From: Paracoccus sediminicola
Lineage (GTDB): Bacteria > Pseudomonadota > Alphaproteobacteria > Rhodobacterales > Rhodobacteraceae
Direction: 5' to 3'
Assembly (NCBI RefSeq): GCF_027912835.1
Contig: NZ_CP115768.1
Location: 1,488,001-1,552,000, forward strand
Length of the DNA: 64,000 nucleotides
The position numbers and the translations under genes are program-made. The notes under the pieces were generated by a model. The model worked only from the letters and a program-made list of their open reading frames with translations, was not told the origin of the DNA and did not search any database. Below, piece after piece: positions 1-8,597 of the stretch; the stretch's first letter is position 1; the number at the start of each line of letters is the position of its first letter.

Positions 1-212
1 GCCATCACCCCCGAAACAGACGAGGCGACGACCTGGTTCGCCCCGGTCGCCACGGCGATGGCGGGCGGAATCCCGATGAAGAACAGCAACGGCGTGATCA
101 GGAACCCGCCGCCGACACCGAACATGCCGCTCATCAGCCCGACGATGCCGCCGAGCCCCACCAGTGTGAAGGCGTTCACCGCCACCTCGGCGATGGGAAG
201 ATAGATCTGCAT
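1..212 (-). CDS. TSUP (TauE/SafE) family membrane permease, N-terminal part only
   Basis: Starts at ATG 212 on the minus strand and runs off the left edge of the window, so only about 70 residues are visible. They include a glycine-rich first helix with the sequence GLMSGMFGVGGGFLITPLL, which is the N-terminal signature of the TSUP (TauE/SafE, PF01925) family, followed by a second hydrophobic segment. Family members are inner-membrane exporters or importers of sulfite, sulfoacetate or other small organosulfur anions; substrate cannot be told from this fragment. It is divergent from surE, with 134 bases between them. A second TSUP protein lies at 50992-51744. Confidence 0.85.
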   Translation of the reverse strand, partial: MQIYLPIAEVAVNAFTLVGLGGIVGLMSGMFGVGGGFLITPLLFFIGIPPAIAVATGANQVVASSVSGVM

Positions 213-346
213 TGCGGGCCGCCAAGAAGGGTTGCCCCATCTACTCTGCCCGCACCGGCTTCGTCAAAGCCGCATTTGCCCTGAATTGCCCGGTTGCCGC
301 GCCACGGGGCGCCAGCTAATCATGGGCGCGAGCAGGAAGGAACCGC

Positions 347-1138
347 ATGCGCATTCTGATTACCAATGATGACGGCATCAACGCACCCGGCCTCGCCGTG
401 GCCGAGGCTATCGGCGCAGAGCTTGCAGGCCCCGACGGAGAGATCTGGGTTGTCGCACCTGCCTTTGAACAATCGGGCGTGGCACACTGCATATCCTACG
501 CGCATCCGACGATGGTCGCCAAGCTGGCCGAGCGCCGCTATGCCGCCGAAGGAAGCCCGGCGGATTGCGTGCTGGCGGCGGTCTATGACGTGATGGCCGA
601 TGCGCCGCCCGATCTGGTGATCTCGGGCGTGAACCGGGGCAATAACTCCGGCGAGAACGTGGTCTATTCCGGCACGGTGGGCGGCGCGATGGAGGCGGCG
701 CTTCAGGGACTCCCGGCGGTGGCGCTGTCGCAGTATTTCGGGCCGCAAATGGCCGATCTCGCCGACCCGTTCGAGGGCGCGGCCCAGCACGGCGCTGCGG
801 TGATCCGGCGGCTGCTCGATCACGCGGACTGGACTTCGGATGCGGATTTCCGGCTGTTCTACAATGTGAATTTCCCGCCTGTCGCTGCTGCCGATGTAAA
901 GGGGCTGCGCGTCGCGCCGCAGGGCCGGCGGCGCGGGGTCGGTTTCGGCGTCGAGCCCTTCGTGGCACCCAATGGCCGCCGGTTTCTGTGGGTGCGCGGC
1001 GCGCCTCAGGACCGCGAGGCGACGCCGGGCAGCGATGTGATGGTCAATCTGGACGGTCATATTTCCGTGACGCCGATGCGCGCGGACCTGACCTGCCACG
1101 CCTCGCTGGCTTCGCTGACGGAGGCGCTCGAGGCATGA
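347..1138 (+). CDS. surE: 5'/3'-nucleotidase SurE
   Basis: SurE is a metal-dependent survival-protein phosphatase that removes phosphate from nucleoside monophosphates. The 263-residue product has the usual length. Metal ligands of the family are visible: the Asp8-Asp9 pair in ITNDDG, Ser43 in EQSGVAHC, and Asn96 in ISGVNRGNN. Start ATG 347 is preceded by an AGGAAGGA-type ribosome site. Its stop overlaps the start of the isoaspartyl methyltransferase gene (ATGA at 1135-1138), so the two are translationally coupled. The surE-pcm-nlpD order matches that of many proteobacteria and suggests a stress or stationary-phase repair cluster. Confidence 0.95.
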   Translation: MRILITNDDGINAPGLAVAEAIGAELAGPDGEIWVVAPAFEQSGVAHCISYAHPTMVAKLAERRYAAEGSPADCVLAAVYDVMADAPPDLVISGVNRGNNSGENVVYSGTVGGAMEAALQGLPAVALSQYFGPQMADLADPFEGAAQHGAAVIRRLLDHADWTSDADFRLFYNVNFPPVAAADVKGLRVAPQGRRRGVGFGVEPFVAPNGRRFLWVRGAPQDREATPGSDVMVNLDGHISVTPMRADLTCHASLASLTEALEA

Positions 1139-1800
1139 GCCAGCACCCGGAAGATGACAGCGAGGCGCTCGCCGAGCGCAAGATGCGCTTTCTCTTCCAT
1201 CTGCGCTCTCATGGCGTGACCGACCCGCGTGTCCTGGCCGCGATGGAACGGATCGACCGCGGCGAATTCGTGCGCGGGCATTTCGAAGACCGCGCCTATG
1301 ACGACACGCCTCTGCCGATCCAGTGCGGCCAGACGATCAGCCAGCCTTCCGTGGTCGGGCTGATGACCCAGGCGCTGAACCCGGCGCCGCGCGACAAGGT
1401 GCTCGAGATCGGGACCGGCTCGGGCTATCAGGCGGCGGTGCTGTCGGGGCTGTGCCGGAGGGTCTATACGGTCGAGCGTCACCGTCCGCTGGTGAGCGAG
1501 GCCGAGGCGCTGTTTCAGCGGCTTCGCCTGTCCAACATCACCGTGCGGCTCGCCGATGGCAGCTACGGCCTGCCCGAGCAGGCGCCGTTTGATCGCATTA
1601 TCGTCACCGCCGCCGCCGAGGACCCGCCCGGACCGCTCTTGGCGCAGCTGAAAATCGGCGGTATCATGGTGGTGCCGGTCGGGCAGTCCGACGCGGTGCA
1701 GACATTGATCCGGGTCAACCGGACGGACACAGGCTTTGAGTATCACGAGCTGCGTCAGGTGCGTTTCGTGCCGCTGGTGGAAGGGTTGGGCGCAGGCTGA
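1135..1800 (+). CDS. pcm: Protein-L-isoaspartate O-methyltransferase
   Basis: Repairs isomerised aspartate residues by SAM-dependent methylation of L-isoaspartyl groups. The start at ATG 1135 overlaps the surE stop and gives 221 residues, the normal size; an open frame continues further upstream but only inside surE. The PIMT-specific segment GQTISQP (residues 65-71) and SAM motif [14 protein letters not shown] (89-101), are both intact. It is followed after 57 bases by the nlpD-like gene, and the three probably form one operon. A second, more divergent PIMT-family gene lies at 5311-5964. Confidence 0.93.
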   Translation: MSQHPEDDSEALAERKMRFLFHLRSHGVTDPRVLAAMERIDRGEFVRGHFEDRAYDDTPLPIQCGQTISQPSVVGLMTQALNPAPRDKVLEIGTGSGYQAAVLSGLCRRVYTVERHRPLVSEAEALFQRLRLSNITVRLADGSYGLPEQAPFDRIIVTAAAEDPPGPLLAQLKIGGIMVVPVGQSDAVQTLIRVNRTDTGFEYHELRQVRFVPLVEGLGAG

Positions 1801-1857
1801 CCCGATCCGGCGGCATCCGTGCAGATGCAGGATCGTGGCGGAACAGACGGGACGCAG

Positions 1858-2886
1858 ATGAGCAGAATGATTTTTCGCGGGACGGCCGCAGTTTCGCTGG
1901 CAGCGCTGCTGGCGGGGTGTCAGGCATTTCCGGTGGTGCAGCAGGACCTCGCCGGGATCACCGGCGGCAGCGCGGGCGCGGGAACAAGTGGGGCCGGAAC
2001 CCCGGCTGCGGCGGATCCCGCGGTGGCGGCTGGCGGCGGCGGGCGCGCCACCAGCTTGCCGGGCTTCGGCGGCACTGCCGCCAGCCGCGCGGGCAGCGAG
2101 GCCGCGTCGGCACGGGTGACCGACCCCTTCGCCGGTCAGGGCGTCGCACAGCCCGATGTGCCCGGCGGCCCGGGGGCGCAGCGCGCCTCCGGCAGCAATG
2201 ACAGCGACAGCAACGCCGCGACAGGTCCGGCCACCACGCATCGCGTCGTCTCCGGCGAGACCGGATGGTCGGTCGCACGCAAATATGGCATCTCGATCCA
2301 GCAGCTTGCTGATGCCAACAGCCTTGACGAAAACATGACGCTGCGGGTCGGCCAGGAGCTGAAAATCCCCGGCACTGGCGGCTCTGGCGGCGATGACGCC
2401 TCGGCACCGGGACAGGGCACGCCGACACCGACACCGCCCTCGGCCTCGCGCCCTCTGCCTGATGAAGAGACGGCGCCCAGCAGCACGCCCACCCCAAAGC
2501 CCGACACGCCGGATCTCGGCGCGACGCGAACCACGGCGTCGGGTTCGGGCAAGTTCCGCATGCCAGTCGCCGGATCGATCGTGCGCACCTATAGCAAGGG
2601 CAGCAATGAAGGCATCGACATCTCCGCCCCCGCAGGCACCGCGGTCAGCGCCGCCGGTGCCGGGCGCGTCGCCGCCATCACGCGCGACACTGACGGCGTG
2701 CCGATCGTCGTGCTGCGCCACGAGGGAGAGCTGATGACGGTCTATGCCGGGCTCGACCAGCTTTCGGTGCAGAAAGGCGATCAGGTCACAGCCGGGCAGC
2801 AGCTCGGCACGGCGGGAAATTCGGGCACGCTGCATTTCGAGATCCGGCAGGGCTTCGAAAGCGTCGATCCCGAGGATTATCTCTGA
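1858..2886 (+). CDS. nlpD: NlpD-like lipoprotein: LysM plus degenerate LytM (M23) domain
   Basis: The chosen start at 1858 gives a lipoprotein signal with lipobox LLAGC and acylated Cys21; 13 extra upstream codons would spoil the signal. After a Gly/Ala/Thr-rich linker comes one LysM domain (about 128-171), a Pro-rich linker, and a C-terminal LytM/M23 domain (about 234-340). The zinc-binding HxxxD motif reads NEGID (Asn250 for His) and the HxH motif reads TLH (Thr324 for the first His), so peptidase activity is unlikely. This matches NlpD/EnvC proteins, which activate cell-wall amidases at division rather than cutting peptidoglycan. Its position after surE-pcm supports the NlpD assignment. 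Confidence 0.85.
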   Translation: MSRMIFRGTAAVSLAALLAGCQAFPVVQQDLAGITGGSAGAGTSGAGTPAAADPAVAAGGGGRATSLPGFGGTAASRAGSEAASARVTDPFAGQGVAQPDVPGGPGAQRASGSNDSDSNAATGPATTHRVVSGETGWSVARKYGISIQQLADANSLDENMTLRVGQELKIPGTGGSGGDDASAPGQGTPTPTPPSASRPLPDEETAPSSTPTPKPDTPDLGATRTTASGSGKFRMPVAGSIVRTYSKGSNEGIDISAPAGTAVSAAGAGRVAAITRDTDGVPIVVLRHEGELMTVYAGLDQLSVQKGDQVTAGQQLGTAGNSGTLHFEIRQGFESVDPEDYL

Positions 2887-3014
2887 TCCCTCGCGAATGG
2901 GCGAGAGGCCTGCCCCGCGCATGTTTTCAACCGAGCGGCGATAGAAACGCGTCGTTCATGGCAGAAGCGGTGCGGTCCTGACATATGCCGCGCGTTCAGC
3001 TTGCGCTGCCGAAA

Positions 3015-3043
3015 GATCCGCGGCGACCCGCGCGCCGCGGATC
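3015..3043. terminator. Strong hairpin between nlpD and the convergent PopZ-like gene
   Basis: A perfect 11-bp stem (3015-3025 with 3033-3043, arms GATCCGCGGCG and CGCCGCGGATC) closes a 7-base loop. There is no U-tract on either strand, so it is a terminator only by position between two convergent genes. A second weaker hairpin (3060-3069 with 3080-3089) sits just after it. Confidence 0.4.
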
Positions 3044-3101
3044 ACCGTCTAGCATCGCCGAATGGGCGGGTTTCACAATCCACCCATTCAGCGGCTCTCT
3101 C

Positions 3102-3896
3102 TCAACTCGTCTTGAGCCCGGCTTCAAAGGACGCCGCGACTTCATGGCGAATGGCGCGGCGCAGGTTGTGGCTGATACGGCTGCCCATATCGCCCTGAAG
3201 CTCTTGCCGGATCACGTCGCGAACCAGATTGCGCAGCGCATTGCCACCTGCGAGCTGATCCTCATGATCGGGTTCCTCTGCGGCAAACAGGTCGAACGCG
3301 TCATCGCGCGGAGCATTTTCCACTTTGGTCTCGGTCGGGGTGCGGGGCAGTTCTGCGAGCATGATCTGGTTCTCCGGTTCTGCTGCGATTTTGTGGTCAG
3401 TGACAGGGTGATGCGGCGAGATGGTCGTGATCTCGGCGCTCGGGCGCTGATGCCGCGAGGCCTCTAGATCCTGCCGATAGGCATCTTCGTCGAAGGAAAG
3501 TTTCGTGGATTGCATTGCTACGCGCTCGGGCTTGGGCTCGGGCTGGTCCGTGGCGGCGACGCCCTGCGTGCCCCGGTCGGACGCTTCCGTTGCCCCGTCG
3601 ATACGCGAGGCCCCGCCAAGCAAAAGACGCTGCTCGGCATCCGCTGCCTGATGAGGTCCGATCAGCGCGCGCAGTTGAGCGGCCCGCGCATCGCGCGCCG
3701 CCTCTGTCTGCGGCATCTGACCGGCGTCCCCGACGGCTGCGCGAGGCGTGCTCGGAAGGGGGCTGGTTTCCGCCGCGGATGACATCGCCGCGGCATCGTC
3801 CTGAGAGATCAGTCGCCGGATCGAGGACAGCACATCGCCGATATCGGTTGCCATGCCGTCGCTGTGGACCGAACGGGCGGCCTGTGCATCAGACAT
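3102..3896 (-). CDS. PopZ-like (DUF2497) polar organising protein candidate
   Basis: A 264-residue acidic, low-complexity protein with two short conserved ends and a disordered middle. The N-terminal segment DIGDVLSSIRRLISQDD matches the SIRRII-type helix of PopZ/DUF2497, and the C-terminal 45 residues (NLVRDVIRQELQ followed by a basic helix) match the oligomerisation end. PopZ self-assembles at the pole and anchors ParB-parS and signalling proteins in Caulobacter. ATG 3896 was chosen over GTG 3902 because a GGGGGTGG ribosome site sits at the right distance. Genes upstream are tolC and a PIMT; in Caulobacter popZ is also next to the tolC-like rsaFa gene, which supports the call. Function in this organism is inferred. 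Confidence 0.65.
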   Translation of the reverse strand: MSDAQAARSVHSDGMATDIGDVLSSIRRLISQDDAAAMSSAAETSPLPSTPRAAVGDAGQMPQTEAARDARAAQLRALIGPHQAADAEQRLLLGGASRIDGATEASDRGTQGVAATDQPEPKPERVAMQSTKLSFDEDAYRQDLEASRHQRPSAEITTISPHHPVTDHKIAAEPENQIMLAELPRTPTETKVENAPRDDAFDLFAAEEPDHEDQLAGGNALRNLVRDVIRQELQGDMGSRISHNLRRAIRHEVAASFEAGLKTS

Positions 3897-3919
3897 GGCC
3901 ACCCCCTGTCAGCGGGGCG

Positions 3920-5299
3920 TCATTCGCCCCGATTGAGCGCGCGCAGGACGCGGTCGAGATTTTCGCCCTGTCGGCTGGTATAGGGTGCGTCGCGCACCGC
4001 GTTGTAATAGGCAGATGGGTCATAAGTCGGTATTCCCAGTTTCAGGTCTTCCACCGTCAACAAACCCATAGCCGACAATAATTGATAATGTGCTAATTGC
4101 AGATTGGCTTCCGCCGTAATCAGATCGTTCCGCGCCTCAAGCAGGGATTGCTCGGCGTCAAGCACGTCCAGCGTGGTGCGGGCGCCGAGCAACGCCTCTT
4201 CCCGAACGCCGTCATAGGCCTGTTGCGCGGCCGAGATCTGCTGCTGAATGGCGCTGATGAGATCGCGCGCCACGTCGATATTCGCCCAGGCCGTCGCCAC
4301 GGCCTCATCGACCTGACGCGCCGCGTTCAGCAGCGAGGCACGCGATGCGTCGCGATTGGCCATCGCCTTGCGGTGCCCGGCGGAAAGACGGCCGCCGCTA
4401 TAGATGGTCTGGGACAGATTCAGCCCGAGCGACGCCTGTGTATCCCCGCTTTTATTCGTCAGTGCCGAAGCGGAACCGGACAGCGTCGGATTGCGCTCGG
4501 CTGCGGCGGCTACGACGCTGAGTTCGGCGGCGGCAACCTCACGGCTGGATTGCAGAATGGCCGGATGGTTCTTCTGCGCCGTCGCGCGCGCCGCCTCCAG
4601 CGAGGCCGGTCGTTCGGGCAGCGGCGGCGGCGATTCGAGATTTTCCGGCGCCCGTCCGGTGGCCGCGATATAGGCTTCGCGCGCGATTTCCAGATCGCCC
4701 TGCGCCGATGAGAGCGAGGCGCGCGACGCCGCCAGCGCCGCGTTGGCCTGCGCCACATCGGTCACGGTGATCTCGCCCACATCGAACCGGTCCTGAGCAG
4801 CCTGAAGATCCTGTTCGAGCACGCGAACAGAATTCTGTTCCAGCTCGACCTGCTCGATCGCAGCGCGGACGTTCAGAAACGCCTGCACCGCGTTCAGCAG
4901 GATATCCTGCTCGACCGAGACGAGCGCATAGCGCGTGGCCAGCACGGTTTCCTTCGCCATATCGATCGCGGCCTGCGAGCGGCCGAAATCATAGAGCGTC
5001 ATGCTGGCGGTCAGACCGAGCGTGGTCGAAGTGGATTCGATCCCGTTCGTGTCATTGTAATCATGCGAGAGCGCCCATTGCAGGATCGGTCGCAGCTCGG
5101 CCATGGCGGTGGCCACATCCTCATCCGCGGCGCGCAGCACGGCGCGGTTCTGGTCGAGCAGCGCCGAGTGGCGATAAGCTGCAACCAGCGTGTCCCCGAG
5201 CGATTCCGCCCAGGTCGGCATCGCCGCCCCGGCCAGCAAGGCCGCCAGGGCCGAGCGGCGCAGCGCCGACATGCAGGATTTGCCGAATTTCCGTGTCAT
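3920..5299 (-). CDS. tolC: TolC family outer-membrane efflux channel
   Basis: The 459-residue protein has a cleavable signal peptide (ending near PTWA|ES, about residue 31) and two repeated halves rich in long Ala/Gln/Asp helices, as expected for the trimeric beta-barrel plus periplasmic alpha-tunnel of TolC. Recognisable pieces include the SLGDTLVAAYRHS start, LGLTASMTLYDFGRSQAA and LGLNLSQTIYSGGRLSAG, the equivalent Y-D-F-G and Y-S-G-G turns of the two halves. It exports proteins or drugs with type I secretion or RND partners; none is encoded nearby. It lies between the PIMT-like gene and the PopZ-like gene on the same strand, 11 and 23 bases away. Confidence 0.93.
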   Translation of the reverse strand: MTRKFGKSCMSALRRSALAALLAGAAMPTWAESLGDTLVAAYRHSALLDQNRAVLRAADEDVATAMAELRPILQWALSHDYNDTNGIESTSTTLGLTASMTLYDFGRSQAAIDMAKETVLATRYALVSVEQDILLNAVQAFLNVRAAIEQVELEQNSVRVLEQDLQAAQDRFDVGEITVTDVAQANAALAASRASLSSAQGDLEIAREAYIAATGRAPENLESPPPLPERPASLEAARATAQKNHPAILQSSREVAAAELSVVAAAAERNPTLSGSASALTNKSGDTQASLGLNLSQTIYSGGRLSAGHRKAMANRDASRASLLNAARQVDEAVATAWANIDVARDLISAIQQQISAAQQAYDGVREEALLGARTTLDVLDAEQSLLEARNDLITAEANLQLAHYQLLSAMGLLTVEDLKLGIPTYDPSAYYNAVRDAPYTSRQGENLDRVLRALNRGE

Positions 5300-5310
5300 C
5301 GCCGCGCTCC

Positions 5311-5964
5311 TCAGAATTGGAATTCCATCGCCTTGGCAAATCCGGGCAGGACCGGGGCCGAACCGTTGAACGCATAGCGCCAGTTCAGCCGCCCATCCAG
5401 CTTGTGCCCGATCCGGGCGACCCCCAGCTGACCCTCGGAGAAGATCGCCCCGACGCGCCCGCCTTCGCGGATCTGGTCGGCGATATTCTGCGGGAATTCC
5501 TCAATCGCGCCGGCGATCACCACCACGTCATAGGGCGCCTGACCGGCATAGCCCTCGGCCAGGTCTCCGGTGACGATGGCAACATTGTCGATGCCCTGCT
5601 CGGACAGGGTGGTTTCGGCCTGCCGGGCCAGTTCCTCATGAGATTCGAGCGCCACCACGGCCTGCGAGATCCGCGCCATGACCGCCGCATTATAGCCAAG
5701 CCCGGCGCCGATATCGAGCACCAGCTCGTCGGGCTGAATATTCAGCTCTTCCAGAAGCTTGGCGAAATTTCGCGGTTCCAGAAGCCAGCGATCCTCGCCC
5801 AAATGCAGATTCTCGCCGACATAGGCGACGGATTGCAGCGGCTCGGGCACGTAGAGTTCGCGCGGGACCGTCAGCATCGCATGGATGATCGGGTATTTCG
5901 TGACATCGTTCGGCCGGACCTGCGTGTCGACCATGGCCGTGCGGGCCTGCTTGAAATCCAACAT
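5311..5964 (-). CDS. Second protein-L-isoaspartate O-methyltransferase family protein
   Basis: This 217-residue protein belongs to the PIMT fold: the SAM-binding segment VLDIGAGLGYNAAVMARIS and the following acidic strand VVALESHEELA are clear. The N-terminal MVDTQVRPNDVTKYPI segment is characteristic of a subgroup common in alphaproteobacteria next to tolC. It lacks the GQTISQP signature of the true PIMT encoded at 1135-1800 (the equivalent region reads GEDRWLLEP), so its substrate may differ. It is the first gene of a probable minus-strand operon with tolC and the PopZ-like gene. Confidence 0.85.
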   Translation of the reverse strand: MLDFKQARTAMVDTQVRPNDVTKYPIIHAMLTVPRELYVPEPLQSVAYVGENLHLGEDRWLLEPRNFAKLLEELNIQPDELVLDIGAGLGYNAAVMARISQAVVALESHEELARQAETTLSEQGIDNVAIVTGDLAEGYAGQAPYDVVVIAGAIEEFPQNIADQIREGGRVGAIFSEGQLGVARIGHKLDGRLNWRYAFNGSAPVLPGFAKAMEFQF

Positions 5965-6058
5965 GGGTTCGCCCCTGAACTGCTTTGACCTTTCTTGGCA
6001 TGAAACCCCTGGATGGGCAACGTGCTCGATGCGTGCTGATTAACCGCCAGCTTAGCGC

Positions 6059-6087
6059 TTGCAAGGCGGCTGCGCTTGGATTATCCC
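6059..6087 (+). promoter_or_regulatory. Candidate promoter of tRNA-Cys
   Basis: TTGCAA at 6059-6064 and TATCCC at 6082-6087 are spaced by 17 bases, about 20 bases before the mature 5' end of the tRNA. The -10 match is weak, so this is a suggestion from position and spacing only. Confidence 0.35.
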
Positions 6088-6106
6088 AACCGAACCTCAG
6101 ACCGGC

Positions 6107-6180
6107 GGTGGGTTGGCGGAGAGGTTACGCACCGGATTGCAAATCCGTGAAGACCGGTTCGATTCCGGTACCCACCTCCA
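6107..6180 (+). tRNA. tRNA-Cys (GCA)
   Basis: Acceptor arms GGTGGGT (6107-6113) and ACCCACC (6170-6176) pair fully, followed by discriminator U and an encoded CCA (6178-6180). The anticodon GCA is at 6139-6141 in the loop TTGCAAA, and the T arm GGTTCGATTCC is standard. Length is 74 bases. It is alone, between the divergent PIMT-like gene and waaA. Confidence 0.97.
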
Positions 6181-6205
6181 CGCCTGCCCCTGCCCCTAAC
6201 GCGGA

Positions 6206-7447
6206 ATGACGACACTGCTTTATCGCAGCGCATCCTGGCTGGCCGGCGCGACGCTCGGGCCCTTCGCCTCGGGCGAGATGGCCGAGCGGATGCTGCGCGA
6301 CGCAGAGCCTGCAGCCCGGCCCGCACCGATCTGGCTGCACGGCGCCAGCGTCGGAGAGCTGACCTCGGCCCGTCCGGTGATCGAGATGCTCGCCGCGCGA
6401 ACGGATCTGCTGGTCACCGCCAACACCACGACCGGGCGGCAGACCGCTGCCGATTGGGGGCTGCGCGCAAGGCTGGCGCCGTTGGACACCCCGCAGGCGC
6501 TGCGGCGCTTTCTGGGCCGCTATCGGCCGCGCGTTGCGGTGACGCTGGAAAACGAGCTGTGGCCGAACCGCTCGGCGCTGCTGGCGGCAAGCGGCGTGCG
6601 ACAGATCGTCATCGGGGCGCGCATGTCGGAACGCTCGGCCCGGCGCTGGGCGCGGCTGCCCTGGCTGATCGGGCCGATGCTGCGCCGCATCGACGGGCTT
6701 TCGGCACAGGATATGGGCAGCGAAGACAGGCTGACGGCGCTTGGCCTTCCCGAGGCATCGCTGATGCCCCGGATGCAGCTGAAGCTGCTCGGACCTGCGA
6801 GAAACCGGCCCGGCCCCGCCCCCGAGACGCGGCCGCACACCGTGCTGGCCGCTTCGACTCATGAGGGCGAGGAGGAGCTTGTGCTGGACGCCTTCATGAC
6901 CGCACGGAGGCAAGTGGCCGGGCTGCGGTTGATCGTAGCCCCGCGCCATCCGGTCCGGGCCGACGATGTCGCCAGACATATCGCCGCGCGCGGGCTGCCC
7001 GTCTCGCGCCGCTCCGAGGGTGCCGACGAGACCGCGCCGGTGCTGTTGGCCGACACGCTGGGTGAGATGGCGCGATGGTATGACTCCGCCTTTATATGCA
7101 TCACCGGCGGCTCGCTTGTGCCGAAAGGCGGTCATACCCCGTGGGAGCCGGCGAGCCACGAATGCGCCATTCTTCACGGGCCTCATGTCGCCAATTTCTC
7201 GGAGGATTACGCGCTCCTTCACGCCGTCGATGCCGCCGAGACGCTGTCGCAGGATGCCGGGCGCAGCCTTGCCCGGCTGGCCCGCGCGCCCGCCGAGGCT
7301 GCGGCAATGGGCGCGAGGGCGCGGGCGCTGCTGCTCAGCCGCGCTGGCGAGGCAGGCCCGCTTGTCGCCGGGATCCTTAACGCTGCGGGGCTTGAGACTG
7401 GCGGCGAGGATGCCGATATCGGTGCCATGACAGGGGAAAACTCGTGA
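6206..7447 (+). CDS. waaA: 3-deoxy-D-manno-octulosonic acid (Kdo) transferase
   Basis: Adds Kdo from CMP-Kdo to lipid A precursor on the cytoplasmic face of the inner membrane, making the inner core of LPS. The 413-residue protein shows the GT30 signature LHGASVGE with the catalytic base Glu51, the TLENELWPN acceptor-side motif, and the C-terminal GGSLVPKGGHTPWEPA CMP-Kdo-binding motif. The N-terminal membrane anchor is short compared with the E. coli enzyme. The stop overlaps the GTG start of the next gene (GTGA at 7444-7447), so the two are coupled. Confidence 0.95.
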   Translation: MTTLLYRSASWLAGATLGPFASGEMAERMLRDAEPAARPAPIWLHGASVGELTSARPVIEMLAARTDLLVTANTTTGRQTAADWGLRARLAPLDTPQALRRFLGRYRPRVAVTLENELWPNRSALLAASGVRQIVIGARMSERSARRWARLPWLIGPMLRRIDGLSAQDMGSEDRLTALGLPEASLMPRMQLKLLGPARNRPGPAPETRPHTVLAASTHEGEEELVLDAFMTARRQVAGLRLIVAPRHPVRADDVARHIAARGLPVSRRSEGADETAPVLLADTLGEMARWYDSAFICITGGSLVPKGGHTPWEPASHECAILHGPHVANFSEDYALLHAVDAAETLSQDAGRSLARLARAPAEAAAMGARARALLLSRAGEAGPLVAGILNAAGLETGGEDADIGAMTGENS

Positions 7448-7860
7448 TCCGCTATGACCTCAGCTGCAAGGACGGCCATCGCTTCGACGGTTGGTTCGCG
7501 TCATCCGCGGCCTTCGAGACGCAACGCGATCAGGGTCAGGTCAATTGCGCGATCTGCGGATCGGCAGAGGTCGACCGCGCGCTGATGTCGCCCGGCGTGG
7601 CGGCGAAATCGAACCGCGCCGCGTCCGGGCCGGGAACGGCCCGCAGCAAGACCCCGCTCGAACAGCTTCGCGACCATGTCGAGGCCAATTCCGATTACGT
7701 CGGCCTGCGTTTCGCCGACGAGGCGCGCGCCATGCATGACGGGCGCAGCGACAAACGCGCCATCCACGGTGAGGCGAAGCCCGAAGAGGCGCGCAAGCTG
7801 ATCGAGGAGGGCGTGCCGATTGCGCCGCTCCCCTTCATTCCGAAGCGCAAGGCCAACTAG
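7444..7860 (+). CDS. DUF1178 family protein
   Basis: A 138-residue protein starting with GTG at 7444, overlapping the waaA stop. The N-terminal MIRYDLSCKDGHRFDGWF and the later CAICGS give Cys8, His12, Cys35 and Cys38, a likely zinc-ribbon, which is the hallmark of DUF1178 (PF06676). Function is unknown; the zinc ribbon resembles small rubredoxin-like regulators. The middle is poorly conserved and the C-terminal part is charged. Convergent with the FAH-family gene, 11 bases away. Confidence 0.88.
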   Translation: MIRYDLSCKDGHRFDGWFASSAAFETQRDQGQVNCAICGSAEVDRALMSPGVAAKSNRAASGPGTARSKTPLEQLRDHVEANSDYVGLRFADEARAMHDGRSDKRAIHGEAKPEEARKLIEEGVPIAPLPFIPKRKAN

Positions 7861-7871
7861 GCCCGATCCGG

Positions 7872-8570
7872 CTATTCGGGATCGGTGAACGTCACCGAGA
7901 CCGGTGCCAGCCCCTCGACATCGCCGACCAGATGATTGCCGGGGCTGACCGGCCCGACGCCCGCAGGGGTTCCGGTCATCAGCAGGTCGCCGGGCGCGAG
8001 GTGATAAAGCCCCGAAAGCCGCGACAGCAATTCCGGCACCGACCAGACCATCTCGGACAGGGGCGCATCCTGGCGCAGATCGCCATCGAGCCGCAGGCGA
8101 ATGCGCTGATCGGCGACAGGGCCGAAATCGGCCGCGCGGGTGATCGGGCCGATGATCGCGGATTCCTCGACATCCTTGGCCATGTCCCAGGGCTTCCCGG
8201 CCTTCTTGGCCAGCGCCTGAAGATCGCGGCGGGTCATGTCCAGCCCGACCGCATAGCCATAGACCGCCTGCGCCGCCTCGTCAGTGCCGGCCTTGAACAG
8301 CGGTTTGTCGATCACCACGCAGAACTCGACCTCGAAATGATAGTCCTCGGTGCCGGGTGGATAGCTGCTATCCATTCCCGAGGGCAGATAAGCGAATGCC
8401 GATTTGGTGAAGAACATCGGCGTCTCGCGATCCACCTCTCCGCCCATTTCGGCGGCATGTGCAGCGTAATTCTTGCCGACGCAGAAGATGCGATGCAACG
8501 GATAGCGCGCGGTCTCGCCCTGCACCGGCAAGGCGGGCGCGGGTGGCGAGGGGAACAGGTTCTGGGTCAT
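7872..8570 (-). CDS. Fumarylacetoacetate hydrolase family protein
   Basis: 232 residues with the FAH fold. The IFCVGKNYAAHAAEMG segment and the metal-binding acidic cluster (DYHFEVEFCVVIDKP) are both present, as is the PGDLLMTGTPAGVGPV C-terminal loop. Family members are Mg2+-dependent acylpyruvases, oxaloacetate decarboxylases or hydratases acting on 2-oxo acids; the short single-domain form resembles acylpyruvase (FAHD1-like). Specific substrate cannot be set from sequence. It stands 27 bases downstream of ptsP on the same strand. Confidence 0.9.
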   Translation of the reverse strand: MTQNLFPSPPAPALPVQGETARYPLHRIFCVGKNYAAHAAEMGGEVDRETPMFFTKSAFAYLPSGMDSSYPPGTEDYHFEVEFCVVIDKPLFKAGTDEAAQAVYGYAVGLDMTRRDLQALAKKAGKPWDMAKDVEESAIIGPITRAADFGPVADQRIRLRLDGDLRQDAPLSEMVWSVPELLSRLSGLYHLAPGDLLMTGTPAGVGPVSPGNHLVGDVEGLAPVSVTFTDPE

Positions 8571-8597
8571 GGGGGCTCCTTCAGAGATGGGCGGAGC

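Noticed and set aside
6107..6180. tRNA-Cys as an attachment site for an integrated element
   Set aside because: No integrase follows, no duplicated tRNA 3' end is seen downstream, and the next genes are housekeeping (waaA, DUF1178).
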